A DNA stretch of 64,000 nt from Nilaparvata lugens (taxonomy: Eukaryota > Arthropoda > Insecta > Hemiptera > Delphacidae): NCBI RefSeq assembly GCF_014356525.2, contig NC_052506.1, positions 18,689,916-18,753,915 of the forward strand, given 5' to 3'. The stretch's first letter is position 1. The number at the start of each line of letters is the position of its first letter. The notes under the pieces are model-generated. The model ran no database searches. It was not told the origin of the DNA and saw nothing but the letters and a program-made list of their open reading frames with translations. The translations under genes and the position numbers were made by a program. This document shows, piece after piece, positions 24,088 to 34,876 of the stretch.

Positions 24088-24891
24088 CAGTGACGTATCC
24101 AAGGGGGGAGTTAATATGGGGATGAATCCCCCCCGAAATGGAACCTGATTTTTTTGTGGCTGGATCAGCCACAAAAATTAGCATCTAATACCATATTTTA
24201 TTTATATTCATATACAAATACAATATTGTACCATGTAAGTCGAGAAATATATAAGGGATGAGAGAATAGCACTGCAATAGCAATGATAATAATAATGAGC
24301 TATTTTCTTATAGACAGTGATGAGTGGTCTAGTGCATAGGGACTAGATAGCAGGGGATAGAGAAACTACTGATAGATAGCACTTCAAAGATAGATCACTT
24401 TTAACCATCTATTATTATAAAGAAATTCAATTTATGTTGCCCTAGTTGATTATAGTTTATTCAGTTTCATGCATATTCTTAAAGCTTGGAATAGTGCTTT
24501 ATTGAAGCCAGAATTTAAGCATTCTAGCTTGTTATCAGAATAATAATGAGACAAAATCACTATTTTTTTTAACAATTGAATGGCAAATAAATTCTACTCC
24601 ATCCCATTCTATTAGTTATTTAATCAAAAACCAATAGGTCTGTGAAATTTTCAAGGGAAAATCGAAATAATAAGTGGCCTACTGATCACCAAAAAAGCTT
24701 GAATGGAATGTTTGTTTTCAAGTGGAAAATGTGTGAAATCGCACCAAATTGAATGTATATTTTCAAAATTTTCCGGGTGAGGGTGAAATTTACCGTACCC
24801 CCAACATCCCCCGGTGTCTCCCTCAAAGTTTAAGTGCTTTCTACTCCAATGTTATGTTCCCCCCCGAAATTTTTTTCTGGCTACGCCACTG
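24088..24891. mobile_element. hAT-type non-autonomous element, block A copy
   Basis: 804 bp with hAT-like ends CAGTGACGTATCC and GGCTACGCCACTG and an exact 8-bp duplication AAAGTTGG (24080-24087 and 24892-24899). Block C at about 43510 has the uninterrupted target. Contains poly-C/G runs next to the ends. No transposase frame. Confidence 0.75.
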
Positions 24892-25328
24892 AAAGTTGGG
24901 ATAAAGTTGTACAGTAAGTAAGCATTTCCTAACATACTGTATTTCTTAAATGTATGCAAACTTCTAAATACGGTAATTCACGTTTCCTCATTCATTAATT
25001 AAATATTTTGTAGATGAATAATCATTAAATGGAGTTTTCAATATAATCCTTTAATATTATTTATATTTTGTTTTTTTCATAAGAATAACTCTCAAATTTG
25101 AGGTTTGCTTCTTACAAGGAAGAGAGCAAATACATTATTTTCTCTCATTATCACAACACAATCATGATGAGAAGAGTCTTATTGATAGAATTATCCCTCC
25201 TTGTTTTATGCCCTGAGCGTTATAAACCAATCCAGTTAGATTCTAAACATTTCAAACTTGTAATAGGTTCCAGTTGTAAACGGTTTCTACAATAAAATAC
25301 GGTATGCTAGAAACGTTATTCCAGTTAC

Positions 25329-25412
25329 CTTCTGGAGTATTATCTGGAGCAGCTTCAGCTTCTTCTGCGGTCTCTTTCTTCTTTCCACGAGTTGATTTTG
25401 CTGGCTTTTCAT
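25329..25412 (-). CDS. Repeat-block A, exon b
   Basis: Phase 1-1 exon of 84 bp encoding EKPAKSTRGKKKETAEEAE and AAPDNTPE. One codon at the start (E for K) and two in the tail differ from block B. Confidence 0.7.
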
Positions 25413-25788
25413 CTAAAAGAGGAAGAACGATAACTATTATTTTTCATGAATAGGGACTATTTTCATAAATATGATCCCAAAAATTTAAGCAAACTGATAC
25501 TCTGTATACTGGTTTATTTTTGATATAATGTACTGAATAAATTGATTATGACATTATGATCAAATTAAATTCCATTGAGTGAGCCTAATGTACTGAGATA
25601 AGAGTCACCCATGATATATGCAAAAATGTGAAATAGGTATAGTTTGTATTCAATACTGAATAAAAGGTTATTACAATAGCTGATATCCTAATAGTGCTAA
25701 AAAAGTTTCAGGGTTGAAGGATAAAAAGAAAATCAAATTTTATGATAATAAGGTAATTACAATAGCTGACACTAATTTACCAACTTAC

Positions 25789-25875
25789 CATCATCATTTT
25801 TCGACTCTTCTGTGACCGTTGTCACATCTGAATCAGCAGTTTTTCTCTTATTTCTAGGAGGACTTTTCACCTCAT
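25789..25875 (-). CDS. Repeat-block A, exon a
   Basis: Phase 1-1 exon of 87 bp encoding EVKSPPRNKRKTADSDVTT and VTEESKNDD. Same splice sites as 34431-34517 and 19571-19657. Confidence 0.7.
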
Positions 25876-26240
25876 CTGTAACAAGGAACAAGACAGTTGA
25901 AAACTGAATATCATCATAATTAATCGTGAAAATGGTGAAAAATTGATAGAAAATCTATTTTTCGTTACACAATGTTGAAAAAAGAAATATTAATAATAAT
26001 AATAAAATCTCATTTCATTAATGCTCGAAGTGTTAAATTGTATCCGGCAGTTTCAATTAATTTGAATTTAAATCAAACGCACTCAGCAACAGACAAAGAG
26101 AAAATCCCTCCCTTGGAGTTCGAAAGTTGCAACGCACACAACCGGACGTCTGTCTGTATAATATGTCTGCAGTTAAGTAAACGAAACACGTGACATCCTT
26201 TATAAAAATATTTAATAGAGAAACAAACCGGCATAGAGAC

Positions 26241-26860
26241 TGCCTAAAATAAGTTGAGACTTGGCCCTTCAACCGACGAAATTACAAGGTTGCCAATTCG
26301 TGTAAAATTGTAACTTTCTCAAATTTCCAATTCAAAGTCAGAATTGGATGTAGAATATTACCCCTGATATCCTAGTAGTGCTAAAAAAGTTTCAGGGTTG
26401 AAGGGCGAAAAGAAAATTAACTTTTATGATAAAATTGTAAGCATCGCGAAAATTTGTTTTTCTTCTGAATATCACTTCTCTCAGAATCATGGGACGTCGT
26501 AATGCATAATAATTTTATATCAAATTAACGGGGAGAATGTGTCTTTTCTATTGGTGTCTGGATAATTTTTATCCGACCTATAGTTATGATTTAATTAATG
26601 ATTATGTTCGTCAATGTCGAGACATTTCAAGCAGAAAACATGAAATTTTTGACATGCTGGAAACTTTTTTGTTTGAAAAGATGGTGAAAGATAGAAAGGG
26701 TGGTGAAAGCGAGTAAGTTTCTCAGAAATCATTGATATTATATTTCCATTTGTCAAAAGTAGTCGGAAGATCGTATTTTGGTCTCCAAGGAATTTTAAAG
26801 TTAGGAGAGCGGCTGCATGGTATCACGGCCTACTATAGATAGAAGGCCGGAACATGTTCA
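26241..26860. mobile_element. Left-arm remnant of the 3-kb foldback element
   Basis: Matches 34890-35340 (TAAGTTGAGACTTGGCCC onward) and then jumps to sequence matching 37071-37140. The rest of the element is deleted here, at the junction of blocks A and B. Confidence 0.6.
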
Positions 26861-27689
26861 ATATGGCAACGTGTGGTTCAGGCCGACCAAGCTTTATTCG
26901 ATATGCATAGATTCATTACACCATTAGAAAAATTGTATTTTGTAGAATCATTAGTATTATTGTATATTGTGAAATCATTTGTATTTGTTAGTAGGGATGG
27001 TAAGTATTTGATTTATGTCAATAATGTCATTATAAACCCACAAAGATATGTAAAGATAGATTAAACTATTGCTATTGGATATCAATTTTTTTCTCCATCT
27101 GTCTGCTATTGTGTGCGTTCACCTGAAGGCCTATTATTCACGTCACAGCTTCAACTGTACAGGTATTCCTGCCTGAACTGACAAGATCTCACACACTACC
27201 GTCAACAGAACGAGTGAGGGATCGTTGAAATTGAGACATTTTCCATTTCAGGATGACTCAATTGCTTTGTTAGTTATTATGAACAGCAGATAAAGTCAAT
27301 GAAAATATTCTACATTTTTTCATTCAAATTTATTGACCTTAATGAGCTACTACGCCTGCACAGCTACGACAGAAGCGGCTGTCACACAAGTTCTGGCAAC
27401 CATGATTAAACATATAGGAATGTTGTTGCATATTTCCTATAATACAAAATACATTGGACTAGACGAATAAGTCGACTTTAATGGAATCATGACAAATTTT
27501 TAACTGAAATATTGATAGCAACTAATGAACAAACTAATACAGGTTTGAACACCAGTTGCTTAACACATTTTCCACATGTGTGGAAAACAGCAGATGATTC
27601 GCCACATTACCTCTCCCCCCCCCCCCGCGGGCAGACTTGGCCAACTTAAATTTCATTTTTTTTGGGAATAGTATCATGATGAGTCATAG

Positions 27690-28240
27690 CCGGGATGACT
27701 CAGATTGTGGAGGCCGTCGAAGACGTGTCTTCTAAGAGGTTGTGGTTTCCCTGAATTCACGGGCAGAGCACAGTAAGTGGTGATCCAGGAATGGGTACAC
27801 GTTCTAATGAAAGAGAAGAATTCTCTGGTGTTATCTTCTGAAGTTCTCCATTAACTTCTTGAGATCTGACCAATAACTCATAATCGAGTATTGCATTAAC
27901 TGCTTCAATACGTGAAAGTGTATTAGCAAGAATGTGTTGGGTAGCTTAGACATATTGTATATACGTTAAAAGCCCCGTGATGATTAATATAATTAGTTGA
28001 GAAGAATTGGTGGAAGTTTTTCACGGTTCTGTCTGAAAGCATAGATTAAGGTTTGTGGTCTGTATAGATAGTAAAGAGATGTCCTTCTAAGAGGTGACGA
28101 AAAAGCTGCACCGCTGCATAAACAGCAAGTAGCTAACGATAGTATGCTGGCCAGCAACTTTCTTCAAAAGATTTTTTTTTTGAAAAGAAAGCAAGAGGTT
28201 TCCATAGTATACTGGCCAGCAACTTTCTCTCAAAGATAAT
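27690..28240 (-). pseudogene. Ty3/gypsy pol remnant (RT/RNase H)
   Basis: The minus strand reads LLAVYAAVQLFRHLLEGHLF and TIYTDHKP around 28030-28130, then ATQHILANTLSRIEAVNAIL. These are the RNase H TDHKPL block and the QN-x-LAD-x-LSRI region of Ty3/gypsy polymerases. Several stops and frame shifts are present, so it is dead. A second copy is at 38580-39170. Confidence 0.65.
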
Positions 28241-28416
28241 ATTTTACAAACAGCCTGTACAGGTGAACCTCTATGGTCAAACGTAACGTGATTGACTCGT
28301 CAAATATTCATACACTATTTTCTGCACAATACAATGTTGAGTATCACTCTCCAGTTACTCATTCCTACAACACATCAATAGTAAAAAGAAAACGATCAGT
28401 CAACTTGACAACGTAC

Positions 28417-28497
28417 CTTCAACTGTTTTTGGCTCTTCAGCTATTGGCCCAAGATCGAATGTCCTTCGCCTATTTTTTGTGGGACTTTTTGTCTGAT
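28417..28497 (-). CDS. Repeat-block B, exon f
   Basis: Phase 1-1 exon of 81 bp encoding QTKSPTKNRRRTFDLGPIA and EEPKTVE. Differs from the block A copy (21344-21424) at a few codons, for example FDLG versus FELG. Confidence 0.7.
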
Positions 28498-28618
28498 CTG
28501 CAACAAACAAATTGGAAACTTTTCAAACAATTAAAGATAATAATTAAAATAATTGAATAATTCATCAGATAGGCCATCGAAGTAACGTAAAAATTATTCT
28601 CAAAGTAAGTAAGTGGAT

Positions 28619-28710
28619 TCGTATGGCTTTTTGATGGTGGTGAGTCCCTTGCGGAAAGGTCCCGCCTCGCCTGAATATATAGTTTAAGCCATCAATGGGC
28701 CTTACGACTG
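28619..28710 (-). mobile_element. SINE tail fragment, copy in block B
   Basis: Same position relative to exon f as the copies at 21549 and 39549, so it predates the block duplications. Confidence 0.55.
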
Positions 28711-28805
28711 TAAGATTATTCTTAATCTACAGTATTTTTTACGCTTTAGTTTCAAGATGAAACCATCCATAATCTTAAAATCAATTAATGAAATTAAGAA
28801 CCTAC

Positions 28806-28892
28806 CTTCGTCATGAATTGCCTCTTCAGCTATTGTCTCAAGATCACCGCCCAGAGTCTTCCTCTTATTACGAGTGGAGGCTCTCTTCTCAT
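28806..28892 (-). CDS. Repeat-block B, exon e
   Basis: Phase 1-1 exon of 87 bp encoding EKRASTRNKRKTLGGDLET and a tail ending HDE. GTAGGT-type donor. Counterpart of 39735-39821; absent from block A. Confidence 0.7.
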
Positions 28893-29590
28893 CTACAACA
28901 GGAAAGAAAACAGAAGAGGAATTGAAGTTAAATATAAAAAGGATTCTATACAGAGTGTCCCACGATAGGAGTAACAGCCAAAGACCATAGATTCTACATT
29001 AAATTTACAACAAAAAACGTCTAGTTTACGTCTTATAGTTTTCAAGTTACATAGATTCTTGGATATTTTTGAAAAACCTCAATGACTAGAAAACTATCAG
29101 CCAAAATCTAATTCTAAGGTATGGTTGGAAAGAGGATAAAATTTTCAAAAAGATTCATATAATTTTTTGGTCTGTTTGACGTTTTTAAACTTTTTATAGG
29201 CGCATAAGTTGTAAAAGTAGATTCGTCGAGTTCAAAACCAAATTTCAGTTTGATCGCTCATAAAAGTTTTAAAACGTCGAATGAAGAAGAAAATTATACG
29301 TATCTTATTAGAATTTTCGCCTGTCTTCAGCCATACCCTTAGAATTAGATTTTGACTTACACTTTTCTAGTTTTTTTTTTTAATATCGATATATTTCAAA
29401 AACTAAGGTCGCAAAAGGAGAATATTGTACTGGATATTTCTTGTTGAAAAGATCATTTGGAAACATAGTCTGCGGCTGTTACACCTTTCGTGGGTCATTC
29501 TGTATAATTGTTTTGAGTCTGATCATGTCATTGAATTTTGCGAATATAAATGATTTGGATCGTTGAAATAGTGTTAAATCTCATGCCTAC

Positions 29591-29674
29591 CTTCAGCATC
29601 GTTCAGCTCTTCAACAGGATCAAGTTTAGAATCTGCGGCTTTTCTCTTATTTCGAGCAGCAGGTTTCTTTTGGT
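29591..29674 (-). CDS. Repeat-block B, exon d
   Basis: Phase 1-1 exon of 84 bp, QKKPAARNKRKAADSKLDP core and VEELNDAE tail, apparently identical to the copies at 22103-22186 and 40638-40721. Confidence 0.7.
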
Positions 29675-30328
29675 CTGCAACAAACAAAAAATAGAAAAAT
29701 GAATGAATTGATTGAAATATTTGCTAACACTTATTTTTGGATTCTTGAAACAATTTAGAAAGATGGAGTAGATAGTTGGAAGAATGATCATTTAATTACA
29801 CTTAAATTCACAAGAACCACCTCAATTGGATTCTCCTTGAAACCAACAAACTTACTGGCTTAATTTTTGACTTCAATCATAGTTGGCTCGTATTCTAGAG
29901 GCAAAAATAAATCATTGACTAATTCCATGTAAAAGCTGGGCAGCACTTCAAAAAGTGCATTTTGAAAACTAAGGGACATTCACATTAACAATGCAATTCA
30001 TATTGATTCAATAAATGGAAATCAAACAAAAAAAAAGCTTAAATATAATTGTTTAAAAGTTTGGCAATTGAGTACTACAGGCACAGCCCAACTATTATTC
30101 ATGACTTATTGAAAGCGTTATATGCTTTTTACAGAATAAAAAGTGACTAAATTTGAACATTATAAGTTGGAGTATTAAAGACTAAGATAAAATAAAGTTT
30201 GTAATTATTATGAAGGTAAGTTGGGACAGACTTTTGATGAAGCTGGAACATGTTGGCAACTTATTTCCAAGAAAACGTTCTGCTCAAATAATGACAAATA
30301 AGATAATATAAACATAAAATATCTTCAC

Positions 30329-30421
30329 CTTTATTCGGACCTTTTTTCAAAACTCTCCTAGTTTCTGCCACTTTATTTGCACCATCTCTATCCACATGAA
30401 TTTTCGAATTTATTCTAGTTT
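30329..30421 (-). CDS. Repeat-block B, exon c
   Basis: Phase 1-1 exon of 93 bp encoding TRINSKIHVDRDGANKVAET and RRVLKKGPNK. Sequence appears identical to the block A copy at 22860-22952, indicating a recent A/B split or gene conversion. Confidence 0.68.
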
Positions 30422-31569
30422 CTGGAAGAAATCCGTTGTACAGATTATAATCATTGTCATTCAGAAGTTAGTGTTAAAAAAATTCATGATTAAATAGCAT
30501 TTATTAAACGAGCGTTAGCGAATTCTCACTTTTGACTTACTGAAGGCCGAAGTCGTTGTCCATCTGCTTGTATGTTCTATAATAACTTCGGAAAGAATTG
30601 ATCAATCAGCTTCAAATATTGAACAAGTATTCTTCGTACGTTTTTACTGGTCAAGTTCGTTGGACAACAAAATTGACCCATTTCTTCATCCTTTTTCAAG
30701 ATATAGATATAATATTGAAAGTGCATAGTGCAAAGTGCATAATGACAAACCACAAAATTTGTTGTGGTTTGTCATTATTTAATCAGCTGAAGAATCCATT
30801 GCATGCAATTACAACAGTTTTTCCATTCATTCAAAACATCAGCTGAGACTATTTGGGAGCTATCACACTGACAGTCCTTCAAGCGCTGACACATAATTTC
30901 AGCTGGTTAATATACAACATGATTTACAACTTTTACATCAACAAACTGATACAAGTTGAGATATCAATGTGCGGTTTTCGCCATTGGAACTCGCTATCGA
31001 AATCATCTTTCACATGACCACTTTCTCATTAAAAAAATAATAATTTGGATTCATATGAGGGACAAGGATGTTGAAGCGAAAAAGTAATTTTCAATTTCAA
31101 ATAGGATCCCCAATAAAACCTATTGTCAATTTTTTCTTGTAAGAGAAATATTTAGCTGGTTCAATAATTTTCATCAACTCTGTATAATTAAGAGTTGCGG
31201 GTTTCAAATATTACATTACAATACATGAGCAAGTTCTCCAACCCAGGGGGTCACTATTATTGATAAGGTATAAATTAGAACTATCTGATAAAAAAGAACA
31301 ACCAATTATGTGTGGGTGGAGCTATGCGCTCTACTCAGATAAACGCGAAATTAGATCATAAAGTGATCAACTACCGTATTTGCCAACTGTTACATTAATG
31401 TGAGAGTGGACTTAATTTCTCCCGATCTGGTAGTGAAGAGCTTCAAGAAATTCTGCATCTCCAATAGCCTAGATGGAGACAAAATTTTGCCGAGTGGGAT
31501 GGCGAATATGTTGTAGTAGAAGACGATGTTCAATCTGAAGAGGGAGATTCAAGCAGCGATGAAAGTTCA

Positions 31570-32404
31570 CAGTGACGTATCCAGGGGGGATATGGGGGTT
31601 AATATGGGGATGTATCCCCCCCCCCCCCCGAAATGGAACCTGATTTTTTTGTGGCTGGATCAGCCACAAAAATTAGCATCTAATACCATATTTTAGTTAT
31701 ATTCATATACAAATACAATATTGTACTATGAAGTCGAGAAATATATAAGGGATGAGAGAATAGCACTGTAATAGCAATGATAATAATGAGCTATTTTCTT
31801 ATAGACAGTGACGAGTGGTCTAGTGCGTGGGGACTGGATAGCAGGGGATAGAGAAACTACAGATAGATAGCACTTCAAAGATAGATCACTTTTAACCATC
31901 TATTATTATAAAGAAAATTCAATTTATGTTGCCCTAGTTGATTATAGTTTATTCAGTTTCATGCATATTCTTAAATAAAGCTTGGAATAGTGCTTTATTG
32001 AAGCCAAAATTTAAGCATTATAACTTGTTATCCGAATAATAATGAGTAGGCCTTCTACAAAATCACTATATTTTTTTTAACAATCGAATGGCAAATAAAA
32101 TTCTACTCCATTCCATTCTATTATTTATTTAATCAAAAACCAATAGGTCTATGAAATTTTCAAGGGAAAATCGTAATAATAAGTGGCCTACTGATCACCA
32201 AAAAAACTTGAATGGAATGTTTGTTCTCAAGTGGAAAATGCGTGAAATCGCACCAAATTGAAGGTATATTTTCAAAATTTTCCGGGCGAGGTTGAAATTT
32301 ACCGTACACCCCACACCCACCGGTGTCTTCTTCAAAGTTTAAGTTCTTTCTACTCCAATGTTATATTACCACCCCCCCCCCCGAATTTTCCGGCTACGCC
32401 ACTG
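31570..32404. mobile_element. hAT-type non-autonomous element, block B copy
   Basis: Counterpart of 24088-24891 with the same ends; the right 8-bp duplication is AAAGTTGG and the left one has drifted to AAAGTTCA. Its right portion is included in the 1.12-kb tandem duplication. Confidence 0.7.
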
Positions 32405-32843
32405 AAAGTTGGGATAAGGTTGAACAGTAAGTAAGCATTTCATAATATACTGTATTTCTTCATTGTACGCAAACTTCTAAATACGGTTTCCTCATTCATT
32501 AATTAAATATTTCGTAGATGAATAATCATTAAACGGAGTTTTCAATATAAACCTTTAATATTATTTATATTTTGTTTTTTTCATGAGCTCAACTCTCGAA
32601 TTTGAGGTTTGCGTCTTACAAGGGAGCGCGTGGTACGCGAGCAAATACATTATTTTCTCTCATGATGAGAAAAGTCTTATCGATAGAATTATCCCGCCTT
32701 GTTTTATGCCCTGAGCCGTTATAAACCAATCAAGATAGATTCTAAACATTTCAAACTTGTAATAGGTTGCAGTTGTAAACGGTTTCTACAATGAAATACG
32801 GTAGGTATGCTAGAAACATTATTACAAGGGTTAAAACAGTTAC

Positions 32844-32927
32844 CTTCTGGAGTATCTTCTGGAGCAGCTTCAGCTTCTTCTGCGGTCTCTTTCTTCTTTC
32901 CACGAGTTGATTTTGCTGGCTTTTTAT
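32844..32927 (-). CDS. Repeat-block B, exon b, first tandem copy
   Basis: Phase 1-1 exon of 84 bp encoding KKPAKSTRGKKKETAEEAE and then AAPEDTPE. GTAACT donor and a purine-flanked AG acceptor are conserved with 25329-25412 and 43876-43947. Confidence 0.68.
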
Positions 32928-33964
32928 CTAAAAGAGGAAGAACGACAACTATTATTTTTCATGAGTAGGAACTATTTTCATAAATATGAAAATAGATCAA
33001 ATAAAATGGATATTTACTAAAACTAAATATAAAAATAGAATAAATATGAATATTTGATCCCAAATATTTAAGCAAACTAATTCTCTGTTTACTGTATAAT
33101 GGATTATTTTCGATATAATATACTGAATAAATTAAATTGATTATGACCAAATTAAATTATATTGAGTGAGCCTAATGTACTGAGATAAGAGTCACCCATG
33201 ATATATGCAAAAATGTGAAATAGGTATAGTTTGTATTCAATACTATTATTTATTTAATCAAAAACCAATAGGTCTATGAAATTTTCAAGGGAAAATCGTA
33301 ATAATAAGTGGCCTACTGATCACCAAAAAAACTTGAATGGAATGTTTGTTCTCAAGTGGAAAATGCGTGAAATCGCACCAAATTGAAGGTATATTTTCAA
33401 AATTTTCCGGGCGAGGTTGAAATTTACCGTACACCCCACACCCACCGGTGTCTTCTTCAAGTTTAAGTTCTTTCTACTCCAATGTTATATTACCACCCCC
33501 CCCCCGAATTTTCCGGCTACGCCACTGAAAGTTGGGATAAGGTTGAACAGTAAGTAAGCATTTCATAATATACTGTATTTCTTCATTGTACGCAAACTTC
33601 TAAATACGGTTTCCTCATTCATTAATTAAATATTTCGTAGATGAATAATCATTAAACGGAGTTTTCAATATAAACCTTTAATATTATTTATATTTTGTTT
33701 TTTTCATGAGCTCAACTCTCGAATTTGAGGTTTGCGTCTTACAAGGAGCGCGTGGTACGCGAGCAAATACATTATTTTCTCTCATGATGAGAAAAGTCTT
33801 ATCGATAGAATTATCCCGCCTTGTTTTATGCCCTGAGCCGTTATAAACCAATCAAGATAGATTCTAAACATTTCAAACTTGTAATAGGTTGCAGTTGTAA
33901 ACGGTTTCTACAATGAAATACGGTAGGTATGCTAGAAACATTATTACAAGGTTAAAACAGTTAC

Positions 33965-34048
33965 CTTCTGGAGTATCTTCTGGAGCAGCTTCAGCTTCTT
34001 CTGCGGTCTCTTTCTTCTTTCCACGAGTTGATTTTGCTGGCTTTTTAT
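33965..34048 (-). CDS. Repeat-block B, exon b, second tandem copy
   Basis: 84-bp phase 1-1 exon with the same sequence as 32844-32927, carried by a 1.12-kb almost perfect tandem duplication (32118-33242 and 33243-34363). It adds 28 codons in frame if real. The duplication may be an assembly artefact, so the exon call is less certain than its twin. Confidence 0.55.
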
Positions 34049-34430
34049 CTAAAAGAGGAAGAACGACAACTATTATTTTTCATGAGTAGGAACTATTTTC
34101 ATAAATATGAAAATAGATCAAATAAAATGGATATTTACTAAAACTAAATATAAAAATAGAATAAATATGAATATTTGATCCCAAATATTTAAGCAAACTA
34201 ATTCTCTGTTTACTGTATAATGGATTATTTTCGATATAATATACTGAATAAATTAAATTGATTATGACCAAATTAAATTATATTGAGTGAGCCTAATGTA
34301 CTGAGATAAGAGTCACCCATGATATATGCAAAAATGTGAAATAGGTATAGTTTGTATTCAATACTGCAGAGTTTTGAAAATAAAATACAGTACTGTAATT
34401 ACAATAGCTGACAATAATTCATCAACTTAC

Positions 34431-34517
34431 CATCATCATTTTTCGGCTCTTCTGTGACCGGTGTCACATCTGAATCAGCAGTTTCTCTCTTATTTCTAGG
34501 AGGACTTTTCACCTCAT
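34431..34517 (-). CDS. Repeat-block B, exon a
   Basis: Phase 1-1 exon of 87 bp encoding EVKSPPRNKRETADSDVTP and then VTEEPKNDD. The core reads NKRE where the other two copies have NKRK. Confidence 0.7.
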
Positions 34518-34876
34518 CTGCAACAAGGAACAAGACAGTTGAAAACTGAATATCATCATAATTAATCGTGAAAAATTGATAGAAAATCCATTTTCTGTTA
34601 CACAATGTTGAAAGAAGAAATCTCATTTCATTAATGCTCAAAGTGTTAAATTGTATCCGGCAGTTTCAATTAATTTAGATTCAAATCAAACGCACACAGC
34701 AACAGACAATGGGAAAATCCCTCCCTAGGCGTTCGAAAGATGCAACGTACACAACCGGACGTCTGTCTGCATATGTCTAAACGGAACACGTGACATCCTT
34801 TTTAAAAATATTTATTAAAGAATCAAACCGGCATAGAGACTGCCTAAAATACAGAAATGAGACAAAGATTCTTATA

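Larger units (their letters stand above)
20028..26240. repeat. Segmental duplication block A
   Basis: Copy of the multi-exon segment holding exons f, d, c, b, a (21344, 22103, 22860, 25329, 25789). Long non-coding stretches match blocks B and C almost base for base. Exon e is missing, a LINE fragment (20277-21120) is retained in full, and the gypsy remnant of B and C is absent. Confidence 0.8.
32118..34363. repeat. Near-perfect 1.12-kb tandem duplication
   Basis: Unit 1 is 32118-33242 and unit 2 is 33243-34363, with a CT microhomology at the joint. I see only single-base length differences in homopolymers (C, A and G runs). Each unit carries one copy of exon b and an identical 63-codon minus ORF. 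Confidence 0.85.
27090..34876. repeat. Segmental duplication block B
   Basis: Holds exons f, e, d, c, b, b, a (28417 to 34517). Introns match block A and block C over long distances, including poly-C runs, the hAT-type element and the LINE stub. It is the longest-preserved coding version of the block. Confidence 0.8.

Noticed and set aside
28273..28560. Plus ORF of 95 codons
   Set aside because: It is antisense to exon f and its intron; the exon's splice sites and conservation are on the minus strand.
32959..34271. Two identical 63-codon minus ORFs
   Set aside because: Intronic AT-rich sequence present twice only because of the 1.12-kb tandem duplication.
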